From Roseiflexus sp. RS-1 (GTDB lineage Bacteria; Chloroflexota; Chloroflexia; Chloroflexales; Roseiflexaceae), in the NCBI RefSeq assembly GCF_000016665.1, contig NC_009523.1, forward strand, positions 2,604,001-2,668,000: DNA of 64,000 nucleotides, read 5' to 3'. The position numbers were made by a program, and so were the translations under genes. Under the pieces are notes generated by a model. The model ran no database searches. It saw only the letters and a list, made by a program, of their open reading frames with translations, and had not been told where the DNA came from. This document shows positions 7,795-16,324 of the stretch, one piece after another; the stretch's first letter is position 1, and each line of letters begins with the position of its first letter.

Positions 7795-9051
7795 ATGCGC
7801 CTTACTCTGATGCTTGCCGCAGTGCTGGCAGCGCTCGTGATGACATCCGCGTGCGCGCTGCCATCGATTGAATTGCCCCGCCCGGTGGTCAACGATCCGA
7901 CCGCCGTGCCAACTGCTGTGGTGCAAACGCAGGCGACCCCTCCGCCTGCCACGCCGTCGGCGCCGCTGGCCACATCCGTGCCGCTGCCCACACGGTCGCC
8001 GATCCCGACGCTCCCGCCGGAACTGACCAATCCGCTGGCGGCTGAACAGGAGGCGCTGATCGCCCTCTATCGACGGGTGAACCCGGCAGTCGTCAGCATC
8101 GAAGTTGTTGTTGATCATCCGCCGGTCGGCGGATCGCCATTCAATGTCCCCATCAGTCAGGGGTCTGGCTTTCTCTTCGACGATCAGGGGCATATCGTCA
8201 CCAACAACCACGTTGTTGAAAACGGAGCGAAGTTTCAAGTGCGCTTCTCCGACGGCACGATCCTGCTGGCGCGCCTGATCGGTGGCGATCTGGGGAGCGA
8301 TCTGGCTGTGCTGAAGGTAGACGAGTTGCCGCCGGGAACGGCGCCGTTGCCCCTGGCCGACTCCCGTACTGTTGAGGTTGGTCAGCGCGCAATTGCGATC
8401 GGAAATCCGTTTGGCTTGCGCAACACGCTGACGGTTGGCGTTGTCAGCGGTATTGGTCGCAGTCTCAGCGGTCCAGCGAGCAGCGGCGGCGGAAGGTTCC
8501 GCATTCCGAACATCATCCAGACCGACGCAGCGATCAATCCGGGCAACTCCGGCGGTCCGTTACTCAACATTTATGGCGAGGTCATCGGCGTCAATACCGC
8601 CATCAGCAGCGGCTCAGGGGCGTTCGAGGGCGTCGGGTATGCAGTGCCGTCCAACGCGGTCAGTCGTGTGGTTCCGGCGCTCATCCGTGACGGGCGCTAC
8701 GATCATCCGTGGATGGGGATCGGCATGCGCGATGTTGATCCGATCCTGGCGGAGCAGTTGAATCTGCCAGTGCGTCAGGGTGTGTTGATCACCGAAGTCG
8801 TTCCCGACAGCCCGGCGGCGCGCGCCGGGTTGCGCAGCGGCTCGCAGGTGGTGACGATCGGCGGGCGCGAGGTGCGGGTCGGCGGCGATATTATCATTGC
8901 CATCAACGCGCAACCGGTGCGCAACAGCGATGAACTTGTCAGTTACCTGGAACTCGAAACGTCGGTGGGCGATACGGTGGTGATGACCGTGCAACGCGGC
9001 GACCGCCAGGAACAGATTGAAATGACCCTCGGCGCTCGCCCGCGTGAGTGA
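7795..9051 (+). CDS. DegP/HtrA-family serine protease, lipoprotein, one PDZ domain
   Basis: Envelope quality-control protease. A signal sequence ends in a lipobox (TSAC, Cys20), so the mature protein is probably lipid-anchored, followed by a Pro/Thr-rich linker (25-80). The trypsin-like domain (90-300) has an intact triad: H139 in TNNHVVEN, D169 in GSDLAV and S252 in NPGNSGGP. One PDZ domain (about 310-410) contains PDSPAARAGL. A GGAGATAAGA site precedes the ATG. Its TGA touches the stop of the convergent aat gene with no bases between. Confidence 0.93.
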   Translation: MRLTLMLAAVLAALVMTSACALPSIELPRPVVNDPTAVPTAVVQTQATPPPATPSAPLATSVPLPTRSPIPTLPPELTNPLAAEQEALIALYRRVNPAVVSIEVVVDHPPVGGSPFNVPISQGSGFLFDDQGHIVTNNHVVENGAKFQVRFSDGTILLARLIGGDLGSDLAVLKVDELPPGTAPLPLADSRTVEVGQRAIAIGNPFGLRNTLTVGVVSGIGRSLSGPASSGGGRFRIPNIIQTDAAINPGNSGGPLLNIYGEVIGVNTAISSGSGAFEGVGYAVPSNAVSRVVPALIRDGRYDHPWMGIGMRDVDPILAEQLNLPVRQGVLITEVVPDSPAARAGLRSGSQVVTIGGREVRVGGDIIIAINAQPVRNSDELVSYLELETSVGDTVVMTVQRGDRQEQIEMTLGARPRE

Positions 9052-9645
9052 TTATGCCGGAACATTCCACGTCGCTTCCACCTGGAGCGCCCGCGCCAGG
9101 AGTTGCTTGTAGGTGCGTCGCGGGATTTCGATGAGTCCGAACTGGAGCAGGTGCGGCGATCCGAGGAATTGGGAGTCGAGCAGCACATACCCCCCGCGCC
9201 GCAGTCGCTCGACCAGATGCACCAACGCGACTTTGCTGGCGTCGCGTTCGCGGCTGAACATACTTTCGCCTGCAAACAACCCGCGAATGGCGACGCCATA
9301 CAAGCCGCCGACCAGTCGCCCCTCGCGCCAGGCTTCGACGCTGTGCGCCAGCCCCATCCGGTGGAGCGCAGTATAGGCTTCGATCATCTCCTCCGAAATC
9401 CATGTGCTCTCGCGCCCCGGCGCTGGCGCGGCGCATGCGCGCATCACGTCGGTGAATGCGGTATCGGTGCGGATGGTGAATACGCCCTTGCGCACCGTGC
9501 GTGCCAGGCGATGCGGCACGTGAAAGGCGTCGAGCGGGAGAATGGCGCGAGGATGCGGATCGTACCACGTGATGACGCCACGTTCGTCCGCCATAGGGAA
9601 AATTCCCTGACAGTACCCCGCGATCAGCATCTCTGGGGTGAGCAT
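9052..9645 (-). CDS. aat: Leucyl/phenylalanyl-tRNA-protein transferase
   Basis: Transfers Leu or Phe from tRNA to proteins with N-terminal Lys or Arg, marking them for ClpS/ClpAP in the N-degron pathway. Family hallmarks: YCQGIFPMADERGVITWYDPHPRAILPL at the N-terminus, WISEEMIEAYTALHRMGLAHSVE, and GLYGVAIRGLFAGESMFSRERDASKVAL, the catalytic core. The last stretch before the end, LLDSQFLGSPHLLQFG, corresponds to the usual LIDCQ...HLxSLG. At 197 residues it is slightly short of the E. coli protein. Stops of aat and htrA abut, with no separate terminator visible. Confidence 0.93.
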   Translation of the reverse strand: MLTPEMLIAGYCQGIFPMADERGVITWYDPHPRAILPLDAFHVPHRLARTVRKGVFTIRTDTAFTDVMRACAAPAPGRESTWISEEMIEAYTALHRMGLAHSVEAWREGRLVGGLYGVAIRGLFAGESMFSRERDASKVALVHLVERLRRGGYVLLDSQFLGSPHLLQFGLIEIPRRTYKQLLARALQVEATWNVPA

Positions 9646-9670
9646 AGCGGTAATAGCAGGTCACGAGTCC

Positions 9671-9822
9671 ACTGCAAAAGACTATTTCACCGCAGAGTCG
9701 CAGTGTTCGCAGAGGAAGATGCCATAGCGAGTCGCTCCAATGCATCATGCTTCGCCACGCATATTTTTGAAGTTCTCTGCGCTCTCAGCGTCTCAGCGGT
9801 GCGTTTTTGCAGTAAAGTCAGG
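9671..9822. repeat. Long imperfect inverted repeat between two minus-strand genes
   Basis: The left arm (9671-9715) and the reverse complement of the right arm (9773-9822) align over roughly 45 bases with small gaps. Both contain ACTGCAAAA, an ACCGC core and a CGCAGAG end. About 57 bases separate the arms. It fills the gap between the AAA ATPase stop and the aat start. It could be a miniature mobile element or a large read-through hairpin. Confidence 0.6.
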
Positions 9823-11121
9823 TCACATTTCGACGAAGTACGATTTACACGCAGCAGCCAGCAGTTCGCGCGACATGGTCGGCGGTACGCCGAGGAATCG
9901 GGCATAATCGATCACCTGATCGATCAGGTCGCGCGGATGCACAGCGCGCAGTTCCAGTTTGCGACGCGGATACTCCACTTCCAGCAGGTAGCGCAACCCA
10001 TCGTCGCTGTAGGGCACATTCTTCGCCTTGCACACGCGGCGCATAATCTCGCGGTACTCAGGCGGCGACGGATTGCCGATCTCGATCTTGTAGCGGATGC
10101 GTCGCAGAAATGCTTCATCAACCAGTTGCTTCGGTTCGATGTTGGTCGAGAAAATGATCAACTGATCGAACGGCACCTCGATCTTTTTGCCCGTGTGCAG
10201 CGTCAGATAATCAACCCGCTTTTCCAGCGGCACGATCCAGCGGTTGAGCAGGTCACGCGGGCGCATTTGCTGACGACCGAAGTCATCTATCAGGAACAAT
10301 CCGCCGTTGGCTTTCAATTGAAGCGGCGCTTCATAGAACTTGCTGTACTCATCGTACTCAAGGTCGAGCGAGTCCATGTTCAGTTCGCCGCCGGCAATCA
10401 CCACCGGACGCTTCGAGAGTACCCAGCGCTGGTCGTAGACGTGTTCCTGACCCTGTGGCAGCGGACGGCGTTCGTGGTGGATTGGATCGAAGACACGAAT
10501 GATCTGCCCATCGACCATAATGGCGTGAGGAATGGCAATAGAGTCGGAAAGCAGTCGCGCAGTCGCCTCGGCAATTGATGTTTTGCCATTCCCGGCATGA
10601 CCGAAGAGGAAGATCGAGCGACCGGAGTTGATAGCAGGACCTAACTGCATCAGCAAGGAGTCGTTGATCACCAGGTGCGCGAACGCTTCACGGATTGCCG
10701 CTTCGGTGACCATCAATCCCTGGGTGGTGTACTGACGCATCATCACACTGTAATCGTGCAGGTTGACAGGCGCCGGTCCCAGGTATTGCGTGCGCTCGCC
10801 GATCTCTTTGGCGCGCGTGATCCCTTTGGTCGTCGCCTGGTAGCGGTACGCTTTTTCTCCCAGGCCGCTGCTCCCCTTCACTTCAGCCATCTGCTCGCGT
10901 CGCAGATAGTTCATCGCCTGGTCGAGCACGTTTTCCCACGGCAGGTGCAGCAGTTCCACGAGTTGCACGCCGGTCATCTCACCGACGATGTAGAGTGCGC
11001 GGACGATCTGATCGGCAATGAATGAGAGGGATAGCCCGGTTGCTTCGATACTGCGCGGTCGAAGCGGCAGCAGCGGTTTGTCGGGTTCCGCCGGTGCGGT
11101 TTGGGATACTATCGGTTGCAT
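9823..11121 (-). CDS. AAA ATPase with N-terminal winged-helix-like domain, function unknown
   Basis: A 432-residue protein. Residues 27-110 look like a winged-helix/TrmB-like module (LVELLHLPWENVLDQAMNYL). Residues 135-330 form an AAA core with Walker A GHAGNGKTS (174-182), Walker B LFLIDDFGRQQ and sensor FSTNIEP, where DD replaces the usual DE. A C-terminal helical lid carries arginine-rich turns. It is not Lon, FtsH or MoxR by motif. The start at 11121 is preferred to an in-frame ATG at 11157 because GGGGAAGGG precedes it and the predicted promoter would put the upstream ATG within the first few bases of the mRNA. Its target is unknown. Confidence 0.72.
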   Translation of the reverse strand: MQPIVSQTAPAEPDKPLLPLRPRSIEATGLSLSFIADQIVRALYIVGEMTGVQLVELLHLPWENVLDQAMNYLRREQMAEVKGSSGLGEKAYRYQATTKGITRAKEIGERTQYLGPAPVNLHDYSVMMRQYTTQGLMVTEAAIREAFAHLVINDSLLMQLGPAINSGRSIFLFGHAGNGKTSIAEATARLLSDSIAIPHAIMVDGQIIRVFDPIHHERRPLPQGQEHVYDQRWVLSKRPVVIAGGELNMDSLDLEYDEYSKFYEAPLQLKANGGLFLIDDFGRQQMRPRDLLNRWIVPLEKRVDYLTLHTGKKIEVPFDQLIIFSTNIEPKQLVDEAFLRRIRYKIEIGNPSPPEYREIMRRVCKAKNVPYSDDGLRYLLEVEYPRRKLELRAVHPRDLIDQVIDYARFLGVPPTMSRELLAAACKSYFVEM

Positions 11122-11167
11122 ACCCTTCCCCTGCGTTGAGCGTGACGGTACAGACATCGGTTGAATC

Positions 11168-11195
11168 AGTATAGCATGCCCGGCAAGAACGTGAA
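11168..11195 (-). promoter_or_regulatory. Promoter of the AAA ATPase gene
   Basis: On the minus strand TTCACG, 16 bases, then TATACT. The predicted start of transcription (about 11161) leaves a 40-base leader before the chosen ATG. Confidence 0.45.
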
Positions 11196-11209
11196 TGCAA
11201 TGCATTACA

Positions 11210-11938
11210 TCACAGATAATGTCGCACCATCTCGCGCCAGTGCTCGATGCGGTGCGCTTCGCCCTGCCAGATATGGAGCGTGTGTGGAATATCCTTCTCC
11301 CACAGCGCCGCGCTGAGGGCGCGATTCGTCCAGATAAACGGGTCCTCCTCGCCAATGACCAGGGTGATCTCCATGCGCCGCAGATGCGCCAGGATGGCGG
11401 GATCCTCAAGGCGCGGGATGAAGTGACAGGGGGTGTGAAAATAGATCGTTTCGTCGTAGTAGCCGTCGAAAAGCGCACGAAACGAGCCGATGGCGACCGT
11501 CAGATCGTATCGCCCGCTCAGTGCAACGACTTTACTGAACAGGTGCGGGTGGCGGAAAGCGATATTGACGGCATGGTAGGCGCCCAGACTGCACCCGTGC
11601 GCAATAACGAAAGGGTTGGGATTGAGTTGTCGTGAGAACGACAAGACCTCTTCGAGTATGTACGATTCGTACTGCACGTGGCGCGCAATGCGCTCGTGCG
11701 GCGGTCGGTGAAAAGCATACAGACTTTCGCGATCAATGCTATCGACACAGTAGAGTTGCAGGAATCCCTGTTCGATCGATGGACGTAACGCCTCGACCAA
11801 TCCCCAGTTTTCGTAATCGTAGAACCGTCCTGTGCGGGTTGGAAAGACCAGCGCCCGCGCCCCTGCATGTCCGATGATCAGCATCTCCATATCCCGCTGC
11901 AAGCGGGGACTCCACCAGCAGTAATACTCTCGTTGCAC
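11210..11938 (-). CDS. Alpha/beta-hydrolase, putative esterase
   Basis: A 242-residue hydrolase fold related to D-type esterases. The nucleophile elbow is AHGCSLGAYHA (G-x-S-x-G), followed by RHPHLFSKVVALSGRYD. A likely acid is in GEEDPFIW and the His in QGEAHRIEHW, so the Ser-Asp/Glu-His triad appears complete. There is no signal peptide. A GTG start is used; the ribosome site is weak (GAGTGAACACCT). A TATATA element just upstream (11955-11960, minus strand) may be its -10. The substrate is unknown. Confidence 0.75.
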   Translation of the reverse strand: MQREYYCWWSPRLQRDMEMLIIGHAGARALVFPTRTGRFYDYENWGLVEALRPSIEQGFLQLYCVDSIDRESLYAFHRPPHERIARHVQYESYILEEVLSFSRQLNPNPFVIAHGCSLGAYHAVNIAFRHPHLFSKVVALSGRYDLTVAIGSFRALFDGYYDETIYFHTPCHFIPRLEDPAILAHLRRMEITLVIGEEDPFIWTNRALSAALWEKDIPHTLHIWQGEAHRIEHWREMVRHYL

Positions 11939-12344
11939 AGGTGTTCACTCGCTCTATATATGGTTCTTCTCTGCCGGCACTCATCGTTGGTCCGCCTGTT
12001 TCCGCGTCCTTGCGATCGGTGATGACTCCTCTGCATCTTGCCTGGCGTGGGAATGCGACATTGAACAGGGTGCGCGCCTGCGGGTCTGGTATGCGTCATC
12101 GCACGATACCAGCAGTTCGACATCATCTTTCAAGAACAGGAGATGGCTGCGCTCTGCCCGCCCTGATACCCTGTGGCGCGTTCTCCCGAACTGATGTGTT
12201 GAAACCTCACCCTAAGGATGTACGATACAGTGGTTAAGGATACATTAAGGACATGTACGGATTTGATTGTGATCGTTTGCATGTTTATCACGTGCAGTAC
12301 GCTTTGCTATGCTCACGATGCACGCTCGTGATGACGGGCGCGGT
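11939..12344. other. Intergenic region with no supported gene
   Basis: A 406-base gap between two minus-strand genes. A plus-strand TTGAAA (12199-12204), 16 bases, TACGAT (12221-12226) resembles a promoter, followed by two near-repeats, TTAAGGATACA and TTAAGGACATG. The only following reading frame is short and compositionally unlike a protein. A small RNA cannot be excluded. Confidence 0.35.
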
Positions 12345-12959
12345 TCATCGATCCTTCTCCGCGCCCGCGAGTATGGCGACATATGGGCGCAGAACGTCGC
12401 GCCACAACCGGTACCCCGCGGAACTCAGATGTAAGCCGTCTGCATCGAACAGTTCTGCGCGCGGTCGTCCATCCGCGCCCAGCATGGGTGTATAGACATC
12501 GACATAATATCCGGCAGGACGCTGCTCCATAAGGAGGCGCGCTTCGGCGTTGACGCGTTTTATCCTCTCGCGCAGATTCCAGCGCGCCAGGCTTGGCTTG
12601 ATCGACATGTATGCTACGGGGATAGGTCCAAGCGATGCGTCGATCCTGGCGAGCATGGCGCGCAGCGACCGCACCACATCGTCGGGTGTTCGTCCATCGC
12701 CAAGATCGTTATCTCCGGCGTATAGCACAATTGCACGGGGTGCGCACGGCGGGACGAGTCGATCAAAGAAGTGAACGCATGCTGCAAGCGTGGAACCGCC
12801 AAAGGCGCGATTGACCACGGGCCACGGCGCCATATCGTCGCTCAACGTCGTCCACAGGCGCAGCGATGAACTGCCGTAGAACACAACCGCCCCCGGCTGC
12901 GGCGGCGCCTGTTCGTGCAACTGTTCAATCTGACGAACCTCATCTTCGTACCACTCCAA
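12345..12959 (-). CDS. SGNH/GDSL hydrolase
   Basis: A 204-residue SGNH-fold esterase. Block I is FYGSSSLRLW (catalytic Ser in GSS, replacing GDS), the Gly block is NRAFGGSTL, the Asn block is LYAGDNDLGDG, and block V is FDADGLHLSSAGY with the catalytic Asp and His. There is no signal peptide, so it is likely intracellular or deacylates a soluble substrate. A TTG start is chosen because GGGAGG lies five bases upstream; the longer open frame upstream has unlike composition. It is divergent from the Lon-domain gene. Confidence 0.8.
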   Translation of the reverse strand: MEWYEDEVRQIEQLHEQAPPQPGAVVFYGSSSLRLWTTLSDDMAPWPVVNRAFGGSTLAACVHFFDRLVPPCAPRAIVLYAGDNDLGDGRTPDDVVRSLRAMLARIDASLGPIPVAYMSIKPSLARWNLRERIKRVNAEARLLMEQRPAGYYVDVYTPMLGADGRPRAELFDADGLHLSSAGYRLWRDVLRPYVAILAGAEKDR

Positions 12960-13093
12960 TGCCACCTCCCATATACCCAATCTCGACCCGGTCACTCTGT
13001 CGCTTCTATGCTCAACTCGCTGCGCCGAACGATGGTTTTCGCTGGTATTATAGTAACAAGGCAAGAAACATACGTCGCGCGGAGACCTCGATT

Positions 13094-13723
13094 GTGACCG
13101 ACGCTCACGATGCTTTTCCTGATGAATTGCCGCTCCTGCCATTGCGTGGCATGGTGGTCTTTCCGCCATGCGTCGTGCCGGTCGCCGTAAGTCGTCCGGC
13201 ATCGATCCGCCTGGTGGACGAGGCAGTCGCATCAGGCAGTCTGGTCGTGGTCAGCGCGCAGCGCGACGATGACCCCGCGCAGTGGTATGCTGTCGGTGCG
13301 TCGGCGCTGGTGCATCGCCTGGTGCGCCTGCACGACGGAACGCTCCGTATTGCGCTCCAGGCATTTGATCGCGTCGTCATTGATGGGGTGACGCAGCAGG
13401 AACCGTACCTGCGCGTGCAGGCGCACCGTTTGCCGGATCGTCTCGATAACCCCGATATGACCACCCATATGCATGAGGCGCTGGCGCGGGCGCGTGAACT
13501 GCTCAACGCGCTGCCACCCAACGAGGAGTTGCGCGCTCAACTGGAATCCACCGATGATCCGCGGCATCTTGCAGCGTTGATGGCGTCGATGCTGCTGGTG
13601 CGCGCCACCCTTGCCGAACGCCAGGAACTGCTGGAACTGACCGACGTGGGTGAGCGTCTGGCGCGGATAGGCGCATTGCTGGCGCAGGAACTGGCGATCC
13701 TGCGCGGTCATTTGAGAATGTAG
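13094..13723 (+). CDS. Lon N-terminal (LAN) domain protein
   Basis: A 209-residue stand-alone substrate-binding domain like that of Lon protease: LPLLPLRGMVVFPPCVVPVAVSRP at the N-terminus, then the typical helical second half (LMASMLLVRATLAERQELLELTDVGERL). It has no AAA or protease domain, so it cannot degrade proteins itself. Stand-alone LAN proteins are widespread but poorly understood. A GTG start is supported by GGAGA nine bases upstream. Its 3' end overlaps the convergent AlbA_2 gene by 16 bases. Confidence 0.85.
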   Translation: MTDAHDAFPDELPLLPLRGMVVFPPCVVPVAVSRPASIRLVDEAVASGSLVVVSAQRDDDPAQWYAVGASALVHRLVRLHDGTLRIALQAFDRVVIDGVTQQEPYLRVQAHRLPDRLDNPDMTTHMHEALARARELLNALPPNEELRAQLESTDDPRHLAALMASMLLVRATLAERQELLELTDVGERLARIGALLAQELAILRGHLRM

Positions 13724-15114
13724 TATGCGCCGCGCTTGTCGCCGACGCGCAGCAGCAACCCGCGTTCGACGAGGTCGGCCAGGTCGCGCCGCAACGTTTC
13801 AGCAGAAACATCAGGCGTCAGTTCCTGCATGTCGCGGTTGGTAATGCGTTGATGCGCCGCAAGGAACAGCAGCGCCGCGATCTGTCGCTCGTTGAGCCCC
13901 ATGCGCCGCCAGGCGGCGACATCGGCGCCGCCTGCATCGGCGCGGTCATCTCCGGTATGCCCATACAGCGTCACCATAAACCCGGCGGCAGTTTCGCGGA
14001 ACTCCGGCGGCGGCAGCCCGGCGTCCGCCATCTGGCGCAGCATGCGGTCGATACCATAGCCGAGACGTTCGATCAACCCCAGGTCCGCCAGCGCCTGCAC
14101 CAGCGTTTCGTTGCGACTGAAGCGCTCGTCGACCAGGTTGTGCACTGTGACGTGCCCCGGCAGTCGCCCCGGCGAATAGCATTCCAGACGGTCGCTGAAC
14201 AGCATGATCCGGATGGAGTCGCCGCGGATGGTGTAATCGCGGTGCGCCAGTGCATTGATCAGCGCCTCGCGCACCGCCCCCAGCGGAAACTGCGTCCAGT
14301 CCTCCCGTTCCAGCCCGACCATCCGACTGCCGCGCCGCATATGCTCAACGATCCAGCGCTCGGCGCGGCGCGCCGTCTCGGGCAGCGTGTCGCGGATGTC
14401 TTCACGCAGGAACTCATCGCTCATCTCGCGCCCCTGGTAGCGCACCAGCGTCACTTCCGCCTGCGGAAACCAGCGCTCGACCTCGATGCCAAAGAGAAGT
14501 AGACCGGCATTGGTTGGGATCAGGTCAGGCGTCCCCTTCGCCGGATCGGTCCGTTGCACCAGGCAACCACGTCGCACCAGGAAGGCAAGCGGGTCGGCTT
14601 CGGCGATTGGACCGACACGACGCGCATATGCCGCGATCTTGTCCGGGTCGAGATCGGCGAGGGTCGCGTTTGCCGGGGTCATCCGATCCCAACTGGTTTC
14701 ACCACGTTCGATCAAAAGGTGTCGCAGCATATCAGGAGGAAGTGGCGCATTCGTGGGACCTTCTCGTCGTAGATAGGTTCCATTGACGCTGTAGACATGC
14801 GGCAGCCCTGAAGGAACGGTAACCACCAGCAGCGTTGCACCGTTACAGGTGACAACCGCTGGCAGGGGCAGCACCAGCGGCGGCGTGCATGCCAGCGCTG
14901 CGTCGAGCACCATCGTGCGTGCGGCATCGGCGTCTGCCACCCCTTCCACCTGTCGCCCGCGCATACCGATGACCACCGTTCCGCCTGAACCATTCGCCAT
15001 TGCCGCCAGCGTCTGTGCCAGGTCACCGGGGCGCGTATTCGCCCGCACGAACGCCAGATGCCGATCCTCCGGTTGCGTGAGCAGATCGGCGATTGCCCGT
15101 TCCTGAACATCCAT
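13708..15114 (-). CDS. AlbA_2 (Schlafen-type) domain protein with C-terminal HTH
   Basis: A 468-residue protein of the ATP-dependent DNA helicase RecG-related/transcriptional-regulator type. It has an AlbA_2 domain (10-130) with GSGGTVVIGMRGRQVEGV, an HATPase_c_4-like middle (230-390) with ALINALAHRDYTIRGDSIRIMLFSDRLECYSPGRLP and DLGLIERLGYGIDRM, and a DeoR-like winged helix at the end (ITNRDMQELTPDVSAETLRRDLADLVERGLL). The architecture is common in bacterial regulators and some defence loci; no partner genes are adjacent here. The start follows AGGGCGAGCC. A TACAAT element (15152-15157, minus strand) lies upstream. Confidence 0.8.
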   Translation of the reverse strand: MDVQERAIADLLTQPEDRHLAFVRANTRPGDLAQTLAAMANGSGGTVVIGMRGRQVEGVADADAARTMVLDAALACTPPLVLPLPAVVTCNGATLLVVTVPSGLPHVYSVNGTYLRREGPTNAPLPPDMLRHLLIERGETSWDRMTPANATLADLDPDKIAAYARRVGPIAEADPLAFLVRRGCLVQRTDPAKGTPDLIPTNAGLLLFGIEVERWFPQAEVTLVRYQGREMSDEFLREDIRDTLPETARRAERWIVEHMRRGSRMVGLEREDWTQFPLGAVREALINALAHRDYTIRGDSIRIMLFSDRLECYSPGRLPGHVTVHNLVDERFSRNETLVQALADLGLIERLGYGIDRMLRQMADAGLPPPEFRETAAGFMVTLYGHTGDDRADAGGADVAAWRRMGLNERQIAALLFLAAHQRITNRDMQELTPDVSAETLRRDLADLVERGLLLRVGDKRGAYYILK

Positions 15115-15178
15115 GGCTCGCCCTGTGCCCTTCCTGCGTCGAACTGGCATGATTGTAGCACAAGATTGCGATCGCGTC

Positions 15179-15207
15179 TTGCACACTTCGCATGTATGTG
15201 CTATAGT
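15179..15207 (+). promoter_or_regulatory. Promoter placing transcription start at the VOC ATG
   Basis: TTGCAC, 17 bases, TATAGT. The expected start is 6-7 bases after the -10 box, at or one base before the ATG at 15214. No ribosome site exists in between, so the mRNA may be leaderless. Confidence 0.55.
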
Positions 15208-15213
15208 GGAACT

Positions 15214-15615
15214 ATGAAACCGCCATCGTTCGATCAGTTTGTGACATTCATGTACGTTCGCGATCTGCACATCAGCGCCGCATTCTACGAGAACCTGCTC
15301 GGTTTGCCGCTGGCGCTCGATCAGGGTTCCTGTCGCATCTACCGCGTTGCTGGCGATGCTTTTCTTGGGATCTGTCAACGGAGCGACGCTGGTGATCCAT
15401 CGCCTTCCCGTGCGCTTATCCTGACCCTGGTGACGCACGATGTTGACGAATGGCATCGCTATCTGGCGGAGCGCGGCGTTGTTGTAGAAAAACCTCCTCA
15501 GTACAATCCTGTCTACAATATCTACCACTGCTTTCTGCGCGATCCGGATGGCTACCTGGTCGAGATTCAGCGGTTTCTCGATCCGGCATGGCCCGCTGGC
15601 ATGGGAAAGCAATGA
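15214..15615 (+). CDS. VOC superfamily (glyoxalase/bleomycin-resistance-like) protein
   Basis: A 133-residue protein with two paired beta-alpha-beta-beta-beta modules. It starts FDQFVTFMYVRDLHISAAFYENLLGLPL and ends FLRDPDGYLVEIQRF, the strand holding a metal-ligand Glu. The expected first ligand (a His in most members) is not evident in FVTFMYV, so metal use is uncertain. Function is unassigned: VOC proteins include lyases, dioxygenases and drug-binding proteins. It is probably translated from a leaderless message. Confidence 0.78.
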   Translation: MKPPSFDQFVTFMYVRDLHISAAFYENLLGLPLALDQGSCRIYRVAGDAFLGICQRSDAGDPSPSRALILTLVTHDVDEWHRYLAERGVVVEKPPQYNPVYNIYHCFLRDPDGYLVEIQRFLDPAWPAGMGKQ

Positions 15616-15717
15616 ATGCCGCCGGATGCGATTGCTGCAGATGGTCTTCTCTATAGAAGAGGGTGACGTCGCCAGGTAACCCGACACCACGAAGCGCCGC
15701 CTGCTGAAGGAAGCGGT

Positions 15718-16290
15718 ATGCCAGACACGCGAACGCACGACATCATCACTGTTGCGACCGGCGCTCTTCTGGCGCCTGCCGCCTATGTCCTGCTGGAGTC
15801 GGGCGGTCGTGACGATGCGGCGGCTGGCGCAGCCGTGCTGACCGGCGCTCACCTGATCTCCGGTCTCCTCTTTTCTCCCGATCTCGACATTGACTCGGCC
15901 ATCGACAATCGCTGGGGTTTCTTCTTCTGGATATGGCGCCCGTACATGTGGATTATTCCGCACCGTCACTTCTGGAGTCACAGCCTGGTTCTCGCGCCGC
16001 TGCTGCGCCTGGTCTATTTCTATCTTGTCACGCTGCTGATCGTCGTGTGGGGGGCGTGGATCCTGGGGAGGATCGGTGTTGGTGTTCCCGATCTGCACGC
16101 GCAGGCATCGGCGTGGCTCTTCGACGCGATGCGGCGCAACCCGGATATGGTGCGCCTGTTCATTTTCGGTTTCATCAGTGGAAGTGCGGCGCACACCATC
16201 GCCGACTGGCTTGTGACCGGGGGAAAGCGCTATATGCGCATGGCAGGCATTCGCCTGCGCCGCGACTATCGCAACCACGATCTAAAATAG
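15718..16290 (+). CDS. DUF2227 membrane protein (putative metal-binding)
   Basis: A 190-residue protein matching the DUF2227 pattern: an N-terminal THD, PDLDIDS in the first third, and PHRHFWSHSLVLAPLLRL, where His residues sit beside a membrane segment. At least two hydrophobic segments are visible (about 100-125 and 145-165). HTIADW near the end adds another His/Asp pair. The arrangement resembles YdjM/LexA-regulated membrane metal-dependent hydrolases, though no activity is known. It is followed by a strong terminator. Confidence 0.75.
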   Translation: MPDTRTHDIITVATGALLAPAAYVLLESGGRDDAAAGAAVLTGAHLISGLLFSPDLDIDSAIDNRWGFFFWIWRPYMWIIPHRHFWSHSLVLAPLLRLVYFYLVTLLIVVWGAWILGRIGVGVPDLHAQASAWLFDAMRRNPDMVRLFIFGFISGSAAHTIADWLVTGGKRYMRMAGIRLRRDYRNHDLK

Positions 16291-16315
16291 AGGGGACCCT
16301 CGCCAGGTCCCCCTC
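16290..16315. terminator. Hairpin terminator between convergent genes
   Basis: GAGGGGACC pairs with GGTCCCCCTC around a short loop, directly at the DUF2227 stop and ten bases from the end of the convergent minus-strand gene. It serves both directions. Confidence 0.6.
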
Positions 16316-16324
16316 GTGCGCGTT

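Noticed and set aside
12253-12495. 80-aa reading frame in the gap before the SGNH hydrolase
   Set aside because: Its second half is the antisense of the SGNH gene and its composition is not protein-like.
15000-16278. N-terminal extension of the AlbA_2 protein to 856 residues
   Set aside because: The upstream part is antisense to the VOC and DUF2227 genes; the real start is at 15114 after a ribosome site.
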